This document shows positions 40,301 through 51,943 of a stretch of 64,000 nucleotides of DNA, in pieces. This DNA is from Hymenolepis diminuta (lineage: Eukaryota; Platyhelminthes; Cestoda; Cyclophyllidea; Hymenolepididae). The translations under genes and the position numbers were made by a program. Each line of letters begins with the position of its first letter. The stretch's first letter is position 1. Under the pieces are notes generated by a model. The model did no database searches, had not been told where the DNA came from, and saw only the letters and a list, made by a program, of their open reading frames with translations. The stretch is from the NCBI GenBank assembly GCA_900708905.1, contig CAADRB010000038.1, positions 1,176,385 to 1,240,384 on the forward strand, given 5' to 3'.

Positions 40301-43300
40301 TGACCCTAATTTTTTTCTTCACTTTCAAAGTACAAAAAGCCTCCTTGTAGACCCATACCCATATGCCGCTGCAATCTCACTCCCGCTCTCCCTCCCTCTG
40401 AGCTTTCTCTTGGTGTTCAAAGAATATAAGAAATTAGGAGGAGGGCGGTTACAGCCCAGCCAGACCCCACAGCCACTTAGATAACTTGTTATCACATACC
40501 CTTCTGCGACAAACCATAAAGATAGGAGTGTGCCGCTACCAAATTCTTAAAGCTCGGTCCATAAGGTGTAAGCTTCCTTCAATCGACATACAAATTAAGA
40601 TGGTATTGGGAAAAATACGGTTACAAAATGTGAACAAATGCAAACCCTCTCTCTTGGATATCCATATTTATTACGAACGCTTTCAAGCTAAGTTCCAACC
40701 AAATAAAATCCACTCAGATATCTGAAACCATGAATTATTTTAAGAATTAAAAGCCAATTACAACTAGGGCTATAGAGAAATCTTTGCTTCCAAGGTCTAT
40801 TTTTCCGATGGTCGCCTTCTATCCTCAATAAATGTCATACATTTATTCTTCTGATTCTTATCATTGGTTCGATTCTTTGTTTTAGATGAAATAAACAAAT
40901 TAGTCAATCCTGTTTTCAGAATTTGTAGTTTATTAGGTATTTAGTAAATAAGATTAAAAAAGACCAGTTGCGGGAAAATGATAAATACAAAATTGTTAAG
41001 CCGACTGTCAGGGGAATGCTTCGAAATAATTGAAATACGGCAATGTTTATTGCGTGGAAATATCAAATTTCAGCAGCTTTAAAAGTTGACTTATTTCACT
41101 TTGAAAACGACGAATAAAACAAGAATAAGCTGCTGACATATTAGAAAAGCTAATTGAATAAACCTCTAGAGATCAAAAGGTTTTCGAAAGCAATGATCAT
41201 CGTCTCTTTATTTTTTAACCAGGCAAATTTTATATTATACGGAGAATCTAATACATGGCTTTAGGGAAGCTATTTCGGGGAAAGAGTAGTCTAATTTATT
41301 CACTATTTGACTCAGATTGAAGAAAGCATTTCCTAAGTTTATCCTTCTGCGACCTTCAATACTGAACTGTATCACCTCAGAAATCTCTCGAAGATACATT
41401 AATATAGCATTTATTCTTAAGATTAGAGATGAAATTTTTATATATGACGATCTAATCACTTTTTTCTTGATTGAAGAGAAAAATTGATAAATTATTATTT
41501 TTACGAACTTTACAAATTCTTCGGGGGTGGAATATTCGTGTTTGTGTTGCAGAGTTAAGGTCAAAATGTGAACGTTGTATTACAAGGGTAAGTATAAAAA
41601 TGCTTCTAAAACCAAAGGATGAATTGTACACTTAAGGACGAAAATGATATGTCGATTAGATCACTACGTAAGATGGTTACTGAAACTTAAAACGTCCGGA
41701 GACTGGGAATATGAAGGCGTCATTAGTCGTTGCGCTTATGGAACAACGATCAAATAGACGAGATTATTGGTCTCGTTTTGGAACAATGTTCTATTGTGAA
41801 CACATACCCTTTTACAGAGTATATCAATTTAGAATTAAGAATGTAACTAATAATGTGTTTGGTTAAAAATAACATATATATAAGCCTGGCGAATTTCAAA
41901 CGTTTTTTATTCTATCTTTTCAATTTTTATGCTATAAACTTCGAGATTAAAATATGATTAATAAGGTAATGGGCGAGAGATAATTGCGTCTTTTTTAAGC
42001 CAGTAGGATTGTTTACGACTTATAAAGTTTATTTCCCATCTAATTAAACAGATTCTGTGTGGATGCAAAAGAGGTGTTGCAATTCCCCGAGGACGCCTTC
42101 TCTGAATGATTGATTTATGTGTATCCAATTAAAATGTTAATATCCACGTCCAAAATTGACTTATTTCCCAACCCCAACATTCATAGAAGGAATAGGAAAA
42201 TTGAACATTCATTCAAATTTATTGTTCTCATTTATTAAGATAAATGCAAATCATTTGTTTTAAGAAAAACAGAAGCTTACAAGACCTTCAAAAAAATGTT
42301 ATTTATTAAACCTTTTACTGTATAACATCCATTATGCATTCGATACCTAAGTCTCATTATTGAATTGCCAAATGGAATCACCAGACAGACAGGAACGGGC
42401 AGATGTTACTAACAAATGTTTCGCAGCTCGGTAGGATTTTCTAAATGTCAACACTAATACCTCCAGTTAATTTTTACTCACTTCCACATATGCGTATAAA
42501 AAGAAATTTAGCTATTACTTGAATATGTACATGCATCTCGCTTCACCAGTATCTGTTTCAGAGGAAATTTTTTCCTACATTTGTTTAACCCATCTAATCG
42601 AAATGTAATGACCGATTCCAATTGTATTAAAGATAAGGTTTTCAACAGCAAAACTGTAATTTTAATATTTCGTTTCAGAAAAGCAAATATTTCAATCGCA
42701 CTAACTTTGTCTTTAAGGCTTGCTTAACCTGAGATAATCAATCGATTCAAAATAATTCCTTTCGCAATCATTCGTATTTTACAAATAAATTCGCGTTTTT
42801 GACAGCAAAAAAGTTTTCTTCTGATATTGAATTAAATTATTTTTATTATTACCCATATCGATACAAAAAATTGCTGTTTTCAATTGTGGGAAGCAATTGA
42901 AATCGAATAAGTGAGAGTCCAACAAATAATAAACTTTGTTCGACTTTAAGACCCGGTTGTACAATCTTTACTAAATGAGAAAATCGCTTTTCAAGGCACA
43001 AATTTCACTATCTGTTGCCTGGAGTGACGCCTCATTTCCGATTTTTATCCTATGATTGAGAAGGTAAAATATTTTAAAATAATATTCGGCAGCCACAGTT
43101 TCAAAATAATAAAGATGAGCGAGCAAAAATCTTGAATTTAGCAGAGCTCCATAACCTGTGGTCACCCAAAGTGAACTCATCAATCGTTAACTAATGATCA
43201 TATGATTATAAGATTCTAATTAGTGGCGCCCATTCCAGATTAACAGATGCGCAACGGTTATTATCATATGCTATGATTAATAGTTCAGTAAATAATAACA

Positions 43301-43754
43301 GTCACCGGAAAAAACTAGTTTAAAGATGGTGAATACGAATAAATGCCATGAGTACCTCACTAATTTATCAATAAGAACTTCGGCAGCTCTTGCTTTGAGG
43401 AAATGAGAAAAATCAACTTAACTGACTCCTCTTTCCCTTCGCAATGGGTTTCGTTTCCAAACTTAAATTTTCTTTACTCAATTGGCTATTATCATTTTAC
43501 TACACTTACTCTCCGTTTAATTAGTAAGTAAATGAAAAAAATTGGGATTCCAAAGATACATTGAGAATAATCCATCATTTTTGTATTCAGTTAAATACAA
43601 TTTACGTCAAGTACTCAAATCACAGTAAGTAATAATACAGTCTATGTATTTATATCACCTAATTGTGTCAAAGTTCAAGCCAGATGCTTTGCATTCGTCA
43701 CTCCTAAATGGAAAACTGTATTCTCAATTAAAGTTGATCAAATCAAATTAGCCT

Positions 43755-43805
43755 GAGAGGATAAATCACGCAGCTGACGAAAACGATTTGAACCCCCGAT
43801 CTCCA
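43755..43805 (-). repeat. tRNA-like (SINE-like) fragment
   Basis: On the minus strand, gggggttcaaatcg contains a near-perfect pol III B box. No intact tRNA can be folded around it. Confidence 0.35.
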
Positions 43806-45722
43806 CACCCTCCCTCCCCCTTCAACCATTGTTCTCTATCTCCCCTCAGCCAGTTCTCACCCACCCCAACTCAGTGTTTAACTCCTCTCACCCCTTATAC
43901 TCGAACAGATATTCCCATTCCCCGAGCTCACACGAAATGGCGCCAACACAGCTGCCTCAAGTAGATACGAGATCATCAAAATGATAAAAATTAAAATATC
44001 TGAGAGATGTTTTCGAAAAGAGGTGAGTATCTGTACATCTCAGTCCAGTGGATGTGTTTAGGTGCCACCTGCCTTCGCCTTGCAACTCTCTCCCTCATGT
44101 TCCATATCTGGTTGAGGAATCTGCAAATCTGGGGCCACATGGACAGTGCCTAAATCGCATCGTGACAAGATGGATGTAATTTATCAAAGAAGTATTGTTG
44201 TCCTGTCACTTTATTAGACATCTGAAAATTCCCTCGGGTGAAACTTTAATACTTAATCTAGTAGATCTTCTTATTACTGTGGTTTAGGGGAGATAGAATT
44301 GATCGTTACTTATAAATGTCTATTGGATGAAATGTCTAAGTTGGAAAGAATCGGGAGATTTTTTGACGAACAAATCTATAACTTTACTAAAATTATTTGG
44401 ATACCGGAGTTAATTTCAAGGGTGAAATAAGACTTAGTTTATAAAATGGGAAATTCAGATATCATACAAAGTGTCTAAAATACCTTTCGCTTGACTTTTA
44501 TGCTAGGACTATTTGTACTTAATATTATCTCAGAAATAAAGATTCGGACAACTAACCTAAAACAGAACGTTGATAGCAATGTTGATACTACATTGATCCA
44601 AAATTAGAATCCTTCCACTTTTTCAAGTCACACAGCATTCTTCTGGATAAAATGGCTTTAATGATATATTATCAAGATGACTATGGCAGAAGTAACTGTA
44701 TTAATCAAAACCAGAATCAAAGTAACTGATTTTTTTATTACAGTAGTCCTATTAAATAATGTCAGCAATTACATGGTCTATAGTAAGGTGAATTTTGATC
44801 TACTGGGGATGAATTAAAGTATCTTTTGCTTTGAAGAGCCTTTGAGAGCCTCTTCTTTGTTCTCTCAGTGATTTTAAAATCATAAAAATTCACGTCATCA
44901 ACAAAACTGACAATTTTAAAAAAAGTATTACACAATTATAGAGATTCTTCGGGCACGATTTCATAATTGATTAAAATTCATAAATTCAACAGAAAACATA
45001 GTTTTGCTGTGATAATTCTTATCCCGCTAAAGACGGAATGAAAAGCTATATACTAAATCCAAAATATTGGCATCTTTCTCTTAGGCACCGAATAAAAGCA
45101 ATCCCTAATAAATCCTCTTCAGTTACTAATGAAACTAATTCGACATCCTTTTAAATGAATCTGTTTCGATGTCGAATCTTAGTGAAACTACTTGTGCCTA
45201 TGAATTTTTATTCGACTTACAGCAATAGGTAATCGTAAGTGGAAATCGTCTTTTAGGTTGAATCTGCTTGCTAATAAAGCTGTAACTTCACTACTAACTC
45301 GATATTAAATTAAGCTTTAGATTTCTCTAAAATATTGAAAAAATATACCCTACAATTTTTCAAAAATTTTAAATCTAAATAAAATTCGTTTTATATATAC
45401 TTGCCCTAATTTTTTCAAAAATGATTTATTGTTGTATGATTTCCTGTCTTGTAGGCTTAGTGAAAGGTTTGCTGTCTTAAAACTTTACGCAACCATATTC
45501 AATAATCTTGGTTATTCGAACGGTTTAATTAGCATAAATAAAGTCAATCAGTCAACCTTTAACCAACAGAAATAGTGATCATGTCAGACGCTAACTCAGA
45601 TGCGCGAATAATGCACCAATGGCGTTCGAGCGCTCGTTCCCCCCTTATCTGTCTACCAATAAGCATTGGGAATATGATATCTTCCGCTATCCTTCTCTCA
45701 TTAAACTCACTAAGCTAACAAG

Positions 45723-46692
45723 ATGCAGGTAAGAAACACGGTTTTTTTTGGAAATTTAGTTTATTCAATAAATTATTAATTTTTTACCGTTTTTGTTCGA
45801 TATGGGGTCATTGTCCACTCATTGATTAATTCTAGAATGTTATTCCTCTTTTCAGCACTGTTTCTATTCTTCTTCGAATGGTACGTTTGACTCGCCTTCT
45901 CAAGAAGATTTGAAAGTTGATCAAATGAATTGCCATAGTAACTTATACTGGCCACAATTTACTCCTCCGGATTACTACAATTATGCTTACCATGGCTTGC
46001 AGCCCCAATGGATCGGAGAAGATAAATATCCTATTTCCACTCAGCCTCAATGGGAAAGCAATCAAGAAATTGTACCCCTCTGTAATACAGCTACTCCTCC
46101 TTCATTTCCTCAAACATCAGAACACCCACCACTACCTGATAGTGATTTGGAGATCTTTGCTGAGCACTTTAAACAGCGTCGAATGAAGATGGGAATCACT
46201 CAAGCAGATGTGGGAAAGGCGCTGGGAGAAATGATGATCCCTGGGGTGGAGAGTCTCTCCCAATCAACTATCTGTCGATTTGAGTCGCTAACTCTTTCAA
46301 GATCTAATATGATTGCTCTCCGGCCGCTTCTTCAAATCTGGCTAGATAGAACAGAAGCTTTAGGAGCAGCTAACTCAAATTCCCAGGCTCACGACTCGGG
46401 TTTCTTTTCTCCAATCTCTCTAAGTCGAGGAAATCCTAATCGACGAAAGAGAACCTGCATCACGGATAGTGAGAAGAGAGCTCTGGAGGCGTATTTTGCT
46501 GTCCAACCTCAACCCTCCAGTGATAGAATTTCCCAAATTGGGAAGCTGTTGAGTCTGCCGAAGAGCGTTGTTCGAGTATGGTTCTGTAATCAGCGACAGA
46601 AGCAGAAGAGACTCAAATGGGGTTATGAGAGTGTCACAAGAGTGAAGGGTGCAGCGGAATCAAAAATTGATGTGGAATATTTTAGTCGGTAA
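45723..46692 (+). CDS. POU4: POU class 4 (Brn3/unc-86/acj6-like) homeodomain transcription factor, 2 exons
   Basis: Sequence-specific transcription factor; POU4 members specify sensory and other neurons. Exon 1 (45723-45728) encodes only Met-Gln. Exon 2 runs from 45856 to the stop at 46692, giving 280 residues. The acceptor ttttcag at 45855 joins in frame: ATG CAG then CAC TGT TTC. The N-terminus (1-95) is rich in Tyr, Gln and Pro and shows no POU-IV box. The POU-specific domain is about 96-170, with FKQRRMKMGITQADVG and SLSQSTICRFESLTLS, the hallmark of class 4. A linker of about 27 residues follows. The homeodomain is about 198-257, with RVWFCNQRQKQKR at the recognition helix. Shorter than vertebrate POU4 proteins (about 340-420). 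Another first exon upstream carrying a POU-IV box cannot be excluded. Confidence 0.93.
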
Positions 46693-46731
46693 AAGAAGAG
46701 AGTCTCATTTTCGCACATATTTTAAGGCTTT

Positions 46732-46737
46732 AATAAA
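46732..46737 (+). promoter_or_regulatory. Polyadenylation signal of POU4
   Basis: AATAAA 40 nt after the POU4 stop codon, implying a very short 3' UTR. Confidence 0.6.
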
Positions 46738-48559
46738 ATCTACTTTATACCAGTTTGCACTCTTTTTAATTACGTGTGAATGGTAATATTTCTCTGCTAA
46801 TAAGTATAGTATACTTTATATTAGAATATTAGTTGTATAAGCAGATGATTTAATGTCATGAATTTGAAACTTGGATTATATCACTGACAAGTTCAGATTT
46901 AAGAGAATTTCGGTATTTTGCATTTTACTTACTGAAAGAAGAAACTGATGCATCTTTTGAATTATTCTTTAGGAAACTACTTAAACATTCTTAAAATAGC
47001 CCAAGTTCGAAAGCTGCGTTTAACTGAATTGTTCTACCTTCCTATGTTCCCCTTCAAGTAGCCTACTAATTGTGGTCGAAAGCGTGTTTACTCAATTAAC
47101 CAATTTCTAATAATTCATAGTGACTTGGGCATAGGAAACGGTAAGTAATTAATTAAATTTTAGGTCCGTTTTAGAAAGATGGCATAAATATTCAAAAATT
47201 CAACTCATGTGTTAGACCTTTTTTCCATCCGAAAAAGTTTTATTGGGGTAGTATTTTCCCCTTCCATAAACACGGATCTTCAAAATGAAAGCACAAGTCA
47301 TTGGTTAGGCACTTATTATTCTGATATGCCTTCACTGAAATTCAAGACAAGTAAACAACTTAAAGTGGAATTAAATAACGCTTACGGTTGGAAACAAGGA
47401 CTGGATTTAATAAAAGGAGACTTCGCTTATAATTTTCAATTTTTGTGACCAGATTTTTAACTATACATAATTTTATTTATCTGGGGTTAGAAGGAAATGA
47501 TTAGTAGAATACGCAGTTAATTGAATACTTGCATCATTACGCATTTCCCTTACTTTTCTACATTTGGAAGATTTTTCATCAAGATCTATGTGGTACAGGC
47601 CCAACTGCTTTTGTAATAAGGTTATTGTACTGGATCTTCATTTGACAAAGATTAAATAACATTTTCAAATGGTGAAAGATCTGGAAATGGATGACATGCG
47701 AAAGTTAAAATCGATCCACTTGAATTTCAGTTCTCTCAGTTAAAACTTCACCCCTCCAATCCTATCACATATCTTGACTTGTGAGACCGAATTATTATAT
47801 ATTCACTTGCTAGCAGGTAAGGTATTAAATATTTGTCCCTAGCTATTTTTCAAGCTATACCCTCTATCTTCGACCGGTCTTCACTTCAGTAATAGGATTG
47901 GGAACGAAGACAGTTGCAACCAATAAAGTTTAATAGTAACAGACGGCTTGGTGAGAGAGCAGATCAGAAGAGATATATTGATTTTTAGCACAGATGGTTG
48001 TCATCAGTGCAGCGGAAGGCAGAAGAATAATAAGAATGTGGTGGTCGCAGCGGTATGACTTAAGGGCTCATAGTGGAGGATTGCAATTGGGGATAAACAA
48101 ATCAGGTCAAACAACTGTAAACGCTTGATCACTCAGGACGCACTGACGCAACGAATGAGCAACACAGCATTTGGGTGCAGTACGTGAGCGACACGTAGCC
48201 CCATGTGACGAACTGAATGGTAAAATCGGTTGACTTACAATGGGAAAACTTAGAAAATAAATTTTCTAAATAAAATAATGAAAATGTTTATGCTTTAGGG
48301 AATGCAGGTGAACATTTTCACTAAATTTCCTAAGTATAAGCGAAAAGTTTAATTTGAGGAAAAGGAATGAAGTAAGTCACTTTACACTATCATCTGCAGA
48401 ATTGGAGATGCTTTTTTCTACTACCAGGCTTTATTGTTTGTTTAAACCCCAAGCATCTTTGCCGATAAAGCTGATCTGGCAGGTTGATATAGCGACCGTT
48501 ATTATCTAGACCAAGCCTCTAATTCCTATCTCTGCCAGCTATTATTTTCTGATTGGTCT

Positions 48560-48625
48560 CAGTCGTTGTCTCTGTGTGCTTATGTCAAATAGTAAATAAT
48601 GTGGGTTCGAAAACCTTTCTATGAA
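48560..48625 (+). repeat. tRNA-like (SINE-like) fragment
   Basis: A gtgggttcgaaaacc segment at 48601-48615 resembles a pol III B box. The upstream sequence is of tRNA length but does not fold into a tRNA. Confidence 0.3.
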
Positions 48626-49092
48626 CCAGCCTTAACCTACGGGATGGCCGATTGAAATGTATTAACCAGCTCTATCCCCTTTAATGCTTCGATAATAAGC
48701 ATTGCCGTTTGTTGAGTTCTATAACACATCCCCAAAAAATTTTGCAGCCACCTCTAAATGGAATATTTTACATGCTAATCCTCTTTAATGGCAACAAGAT
48801 TTCAGTTTGCTTATTATTCTATACGCATGCTCATTTACAGCAAATGTGAGCTTTCGATTATAATTACCGAAATGATGAGAAAAGAATTTGAAAGATAACT
48901 GTTGCATAAAATGAATGCAAAAAGGGCACAGAGAAAATACTCCTTTACATTCACTATTCTGTTTCTCTATTGATTTTTTTGAATAATAATAATGTTCCTA
49001 TTTTAACTCTCAATTTCTTTTTCTGATTGCCTAATTCCGTCCCCTGTTTCCTTGTTAAGAACCTTGAATCCTGCTACTCACTTTGTTAATCA

Positions 49093-49175
49093 TAGTGGTT
49101 AATCATTCCATGCGCCGATGGATATCGTAGTTTTTAACCTCTGATCTCACAGATGAGAATTTTAACCGCTACCAA
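49093..49175 (-). repeat. tRNA-like SINE family, copy 1
   Basis: Read on the minus strand it starts tggtagcggttaaaatt and ends ggaatgattaacca. This parallels the plus-strand sequence at 62984-63060 (gcatagcggttaatatg ... gtgctgattaacg), with an A-box-like start and an aggtta/aggtca centre. The two copies define a dispersed tRNA-like family. Confidence 0.45.
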
Positions 49176-50485
49176 CGAGTCAGCAACATCGAGTATTTCC
49201 AACCAGTCATTCGAGCAATTAACAAGTTGGACCAACATGATTTAAATTCGGTTCTTTCTGCCTGATATGGTAATTGTGGTTAAAATGATATATAAGAGCA
49301 TATCAAGAAAGCTATTCGCAAATGAGCAGTCAATAGGTGGCATTCTGGGGTCACATGACTAATAACCAGTGAGACAATTAAATTTCAAAAATGTTCCCCC
49401 ACAGCAAAATACTACGTGACAAATTCGTGAAATCGCGACCACCTAAACAATATGCTGCTAGCATACCACACATTTGTACATCCTAAATCACACCCCAATT
49501 AAATTATAGTCGACCCTCCCAAGATTGTTCAAAATATCCTATACTCATTGAGTCGAATAAGTATTTTTAAAGCTACTCTAAATTTACATAAACTGTGCAT
49601 TTAAAGTAAGAGTGAATATTCCTTTATGAAATATTAGGATGAACATTTGTTTAGAGGTGAAGCTGCTCATCATAAATACCGAGAAATGGGAGAAGATGAC
49701 TACCAAATTGAGCAATCTAAGTATTCCAAACGAAGTGATATTAAATTTGCATTAATCTTTCCGATATGCTTTATTAACTCTAGAAAAAAGCAATAAATTT
49801 TGAAATCAATTAATGCATCTTTACTCCGCATATTGTTTATTCTCTGAGGTGGTATAGTCACGCTAATAAATATCTAGTGAAATTTAAATGGGAGAGGGAA
49901 AGTGCATAATAGAAGAGAGCACACAATCAATAAAACGCTCACTGCATGCGGCCTAAGCACACATTTCTTCCCATAATTTCCTCTGTAACGAAATTGGACG
50001 TGGTACTGTGAAGAGGAAGGTAGGGAGCATGTGATCAATAAAATGCTCATTGGCAATGAAGTTTGCATAGACGATATCCGGTTAGCATGCAACATCGCTA
50101 AGCCGGGTTTCATATACAGCTGAATGGCCTGATTAGGTCTGGCTAATAGAGATGATAGAACTCAATTTCCTCACAAGGAGAGTTCCACGACGCTTTCCTA
50201 AGTATGCTCAGGAGTTATTAACACTATTTCATGAAAGCATGCTGGAATCATGCCTGAAAGTGAATGATTCCACAATGTGTTTTTCCAGAAATCCCGTCAG
50301 TGCAAAATCTCACTCCCATCTTACTGAAGTGCCCTGGTGCAAATTACTGGTTTTGTCTGAAATTATCACGAACAAATGAGACCATTATTCTCATGGAAAA
50401 TCAACCCTTAAATAGCAGACGTCCCTTCTCATAAAATCTCTCTCCCAATTTATAAGCACGACAATCTAAAACACTGGATCTAAGT

Positions 50486-50701
50486 TCATGGATTATCTAC
50501 CTTTGTTGGTGAAACTACATGCATACAAGCGAAGAGACTGAACGTTAATATGCCAAAGAAAATAAAAAAATTCAATAATAGCAATGTCACCGACAAGTTT
50601 TCCTTAGGAGAGATGTCGTAACAACGAACACACTGAGTTGTGATATATGCATAAATACAAATCAAAACCACTTCAGTTAGGTACAAGAGATATTTAATCA
50701 A
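50486..50701 (-). pseudogene. Possible relic exon of a ZDHHC palmitoyltransferase (N-terminal membrane part)
   Basis: An open frame with two hydrophobic segments, VVLICIYAYITTQC and NLSVTLLLLNFFIFFGILTF, followed by VVSPTKVDNP. Spacing and residues resemble the first two membrane helices of ZDHHC2/15/20 enzymes, which have YAYV..LC between the helices and an SP-rich stretch after them. There is no in-frame ATG: the frame opens at TTG after an upstream stop. A donor-like gtagat follows AAG. Leftward on this strand a fragment near 50.29 kb reads VRFCTDGISGKTHCG, faintly like the start of a DHHC cysteine-rich domain, but stops follow and no DHHC motif is present. A decayed gene copy is the most likely reading; chance hydrophobic translation in AT-rich DNA is the alternative. 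Confidence 0.3.
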
Positions 50702-50839
50702 GATGGATTAAACCAACCAAATATGTATCAGTTTTGGAAAAAGATAAAACAGATTCAATAATAAAGGCTGGACTTCTTTGGTTTCCCAATGAACAATAAT
50801 GTTACAAAGGCAATGAAAAAGGAAAATTCTAGGTATAAA

Positions 50840-51943
50840 CTAGCTCTCTTTATCAGTTAACCTATGTCCGATTTTTCGAGTCCATTCCACGGCAACAAAG
50901 AGAGCTGCACAAGCAGGGACTGTTCGTAAGAGGGTAGGTGCCAAACCAGTATAGAGGGCTCGAAAACCTGCAAGTGAAAAACTAAGTTAAATGAAATCGA
51001 ATTACAATTATGAATACTATTGAAAAGTATTTAAGTAGAAAAGAAACCCTCTGTCTGATAAATTAGCCTCAAGACGTGAAGAAAGTTGGTGGAATGATAG
51101 CTAGGAGAATTCGGAGATAGGTGACCAATTTGCATCCGAGATTTGACAACGTCGAAGGGAAATATTGAGGTCCAAATTGCCATGCCACTCAAACCGCCAG
51201 CAACAGCAGTTGCTAGGTGACCGAGATCTTCTTTAGCTGAACCGGAAGGGGTCATGAGATCGCGAAAAAATTCATAAGATCCAAAGAAAACACCCATTCC
51301 GAAGGTTTCACGGGCCAATGTGGGGAGAAAACCTCGGTAAAGACCGCGAAGACCTTCGGTTTTGAGAATATGCTTAGTGATACCTGCGGGTCCACTATGG
51401 GATTAAAATCAATCAATTAAATCAGAAACAGTGCGTTCATTTGCAAAACTGTACTTACGTAGGAAGAGCCTTCTTATGATCTAGAAGGATCATTTCATTG
51501 AAAGCCTGAGCTCTGCACTTTACAAGTTCAGTTGGGCAAAGGACAGAAGCGGAGCCTATACCGGTAAAAAATCCAGCAAGACCATACTGGAGCAGATTAA
51601 GTGTTTTAGTATCACTAATTCCAAACATATATGCCACAATATTTTGGCATGGAGGTAGGATAGCAAAAGTAACCGCATTTTCAGCAGCACTTGCTATTAA
51701 AGCAGGCAATGTTCCAGCATAAAGTCCACGAAAAAGGCCCTCTTTAAAAAGCGTATCAATAAAGCATCTTGTTGCTGAATGGTACAATTCTGGGAAAGTC
51801 TGAATCTTAACCTTCACTGTGTCTAAAGGTTGTGAAACCAGAACTGCGGCGATGCCGCCTTAAACAATATGCAAGTAAATCTACATTAAATTACCATTCA
51901 TTCCAGCTATTAGACCTATCGCAGATTCAATAGTTTGATTCAT
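50840..51943 (-). CDS. SLC25A15: Mitochondrial ornithine carrier (SLC25A15/ORNT1-like), 4 exons
   Basis: Inner-membrane carrier that exchanges ornithine (and related basic amino acids) between cytosol and mitochondrial matrix. Exons: 51895-51943, 51459-51858, 51048-51394, 50840-50967; 924 nt, 307 residues (human ORNT1 301). The three mitochondrial-carrier repeats each carry the signature PX[DE]XX[KR]: PLDTVK (27-32), PTELVK (125-130), PFDVVK (229-234). VKVKIQTFPELY, PALIASAAENAV and VLCPTELVKCRAQ match the ornithine subfamily closely, against more distant carnitine or S-adenosylmethionine carriers. The ATG at 51943 follows a splice-acceptor-like ttattag by 6 nt. Intron 1 is only 36 nt. Parasitic flatworms lack a full urea cycle, so arginine/ornithine/polyamine metabolism is the likelier setting (inference). 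Confidence 0.93.

Larger units (their letters stand above)
37311..45722. other. 8.4-kb intergenic region between the divergent VMAT and POU4 genes
   Basis: Contains the promoters of both genes. No exon with recognisable homology was found. Locally GC-richer stretches lie at 40.15-40.6 kb and 43.78-44.17 kb; the latter is C/T-rich and then codes for nothing I recognise. A TAATTAAT at 38427-38434 and a gcataaataaag near 45.53 kb resemble POU/homeodomain sites but are expected by chance in such AT-rich DNA. A minus-strand open frame of 109 codons at 41235-41564 has no recognisable features. Confidence 0.5.
46693..50839. other. Spacer between POU4 and the ornithine carrier gene
   Basis: Holds the POU4 3' UTR, two tRNA-like fragments (48.6 and 49.1 kb), a G-rich mixed segment at 47.93-48.24 kb that may be an old repeat, and a short imperfect direct duplication at 49.91-50.06 kb (atcaataaaacgctca and atcaataaaatgctca). 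It also holds the ZDHHC-like relic annotated separately. No intact gene was recognised. Confidence 0.5.

Noticed and set aside
40269..40725. Two adjacent plus-strand open frames in a GC-richer patch
   Set aside because: Low-complexity Ser/Leu/Pro stretch and no family likeness; more likely an old repeat than a gene.
41235..41564. Minus-strand open frame of 109 codons between VMAT and POU4
   Set aside because: Composition is AT-driven (Ile, Lys, Phe, Ser, Tyr), there is no recognisable motif, and no splice-linked neighbours or homology could be named.
47209..47448. Plus-strand 79-codon open frame downstream of POU4
   Set aside because: No recognisable motif; lies past the POU4 polyadenylation signal with no supporting splice sites.
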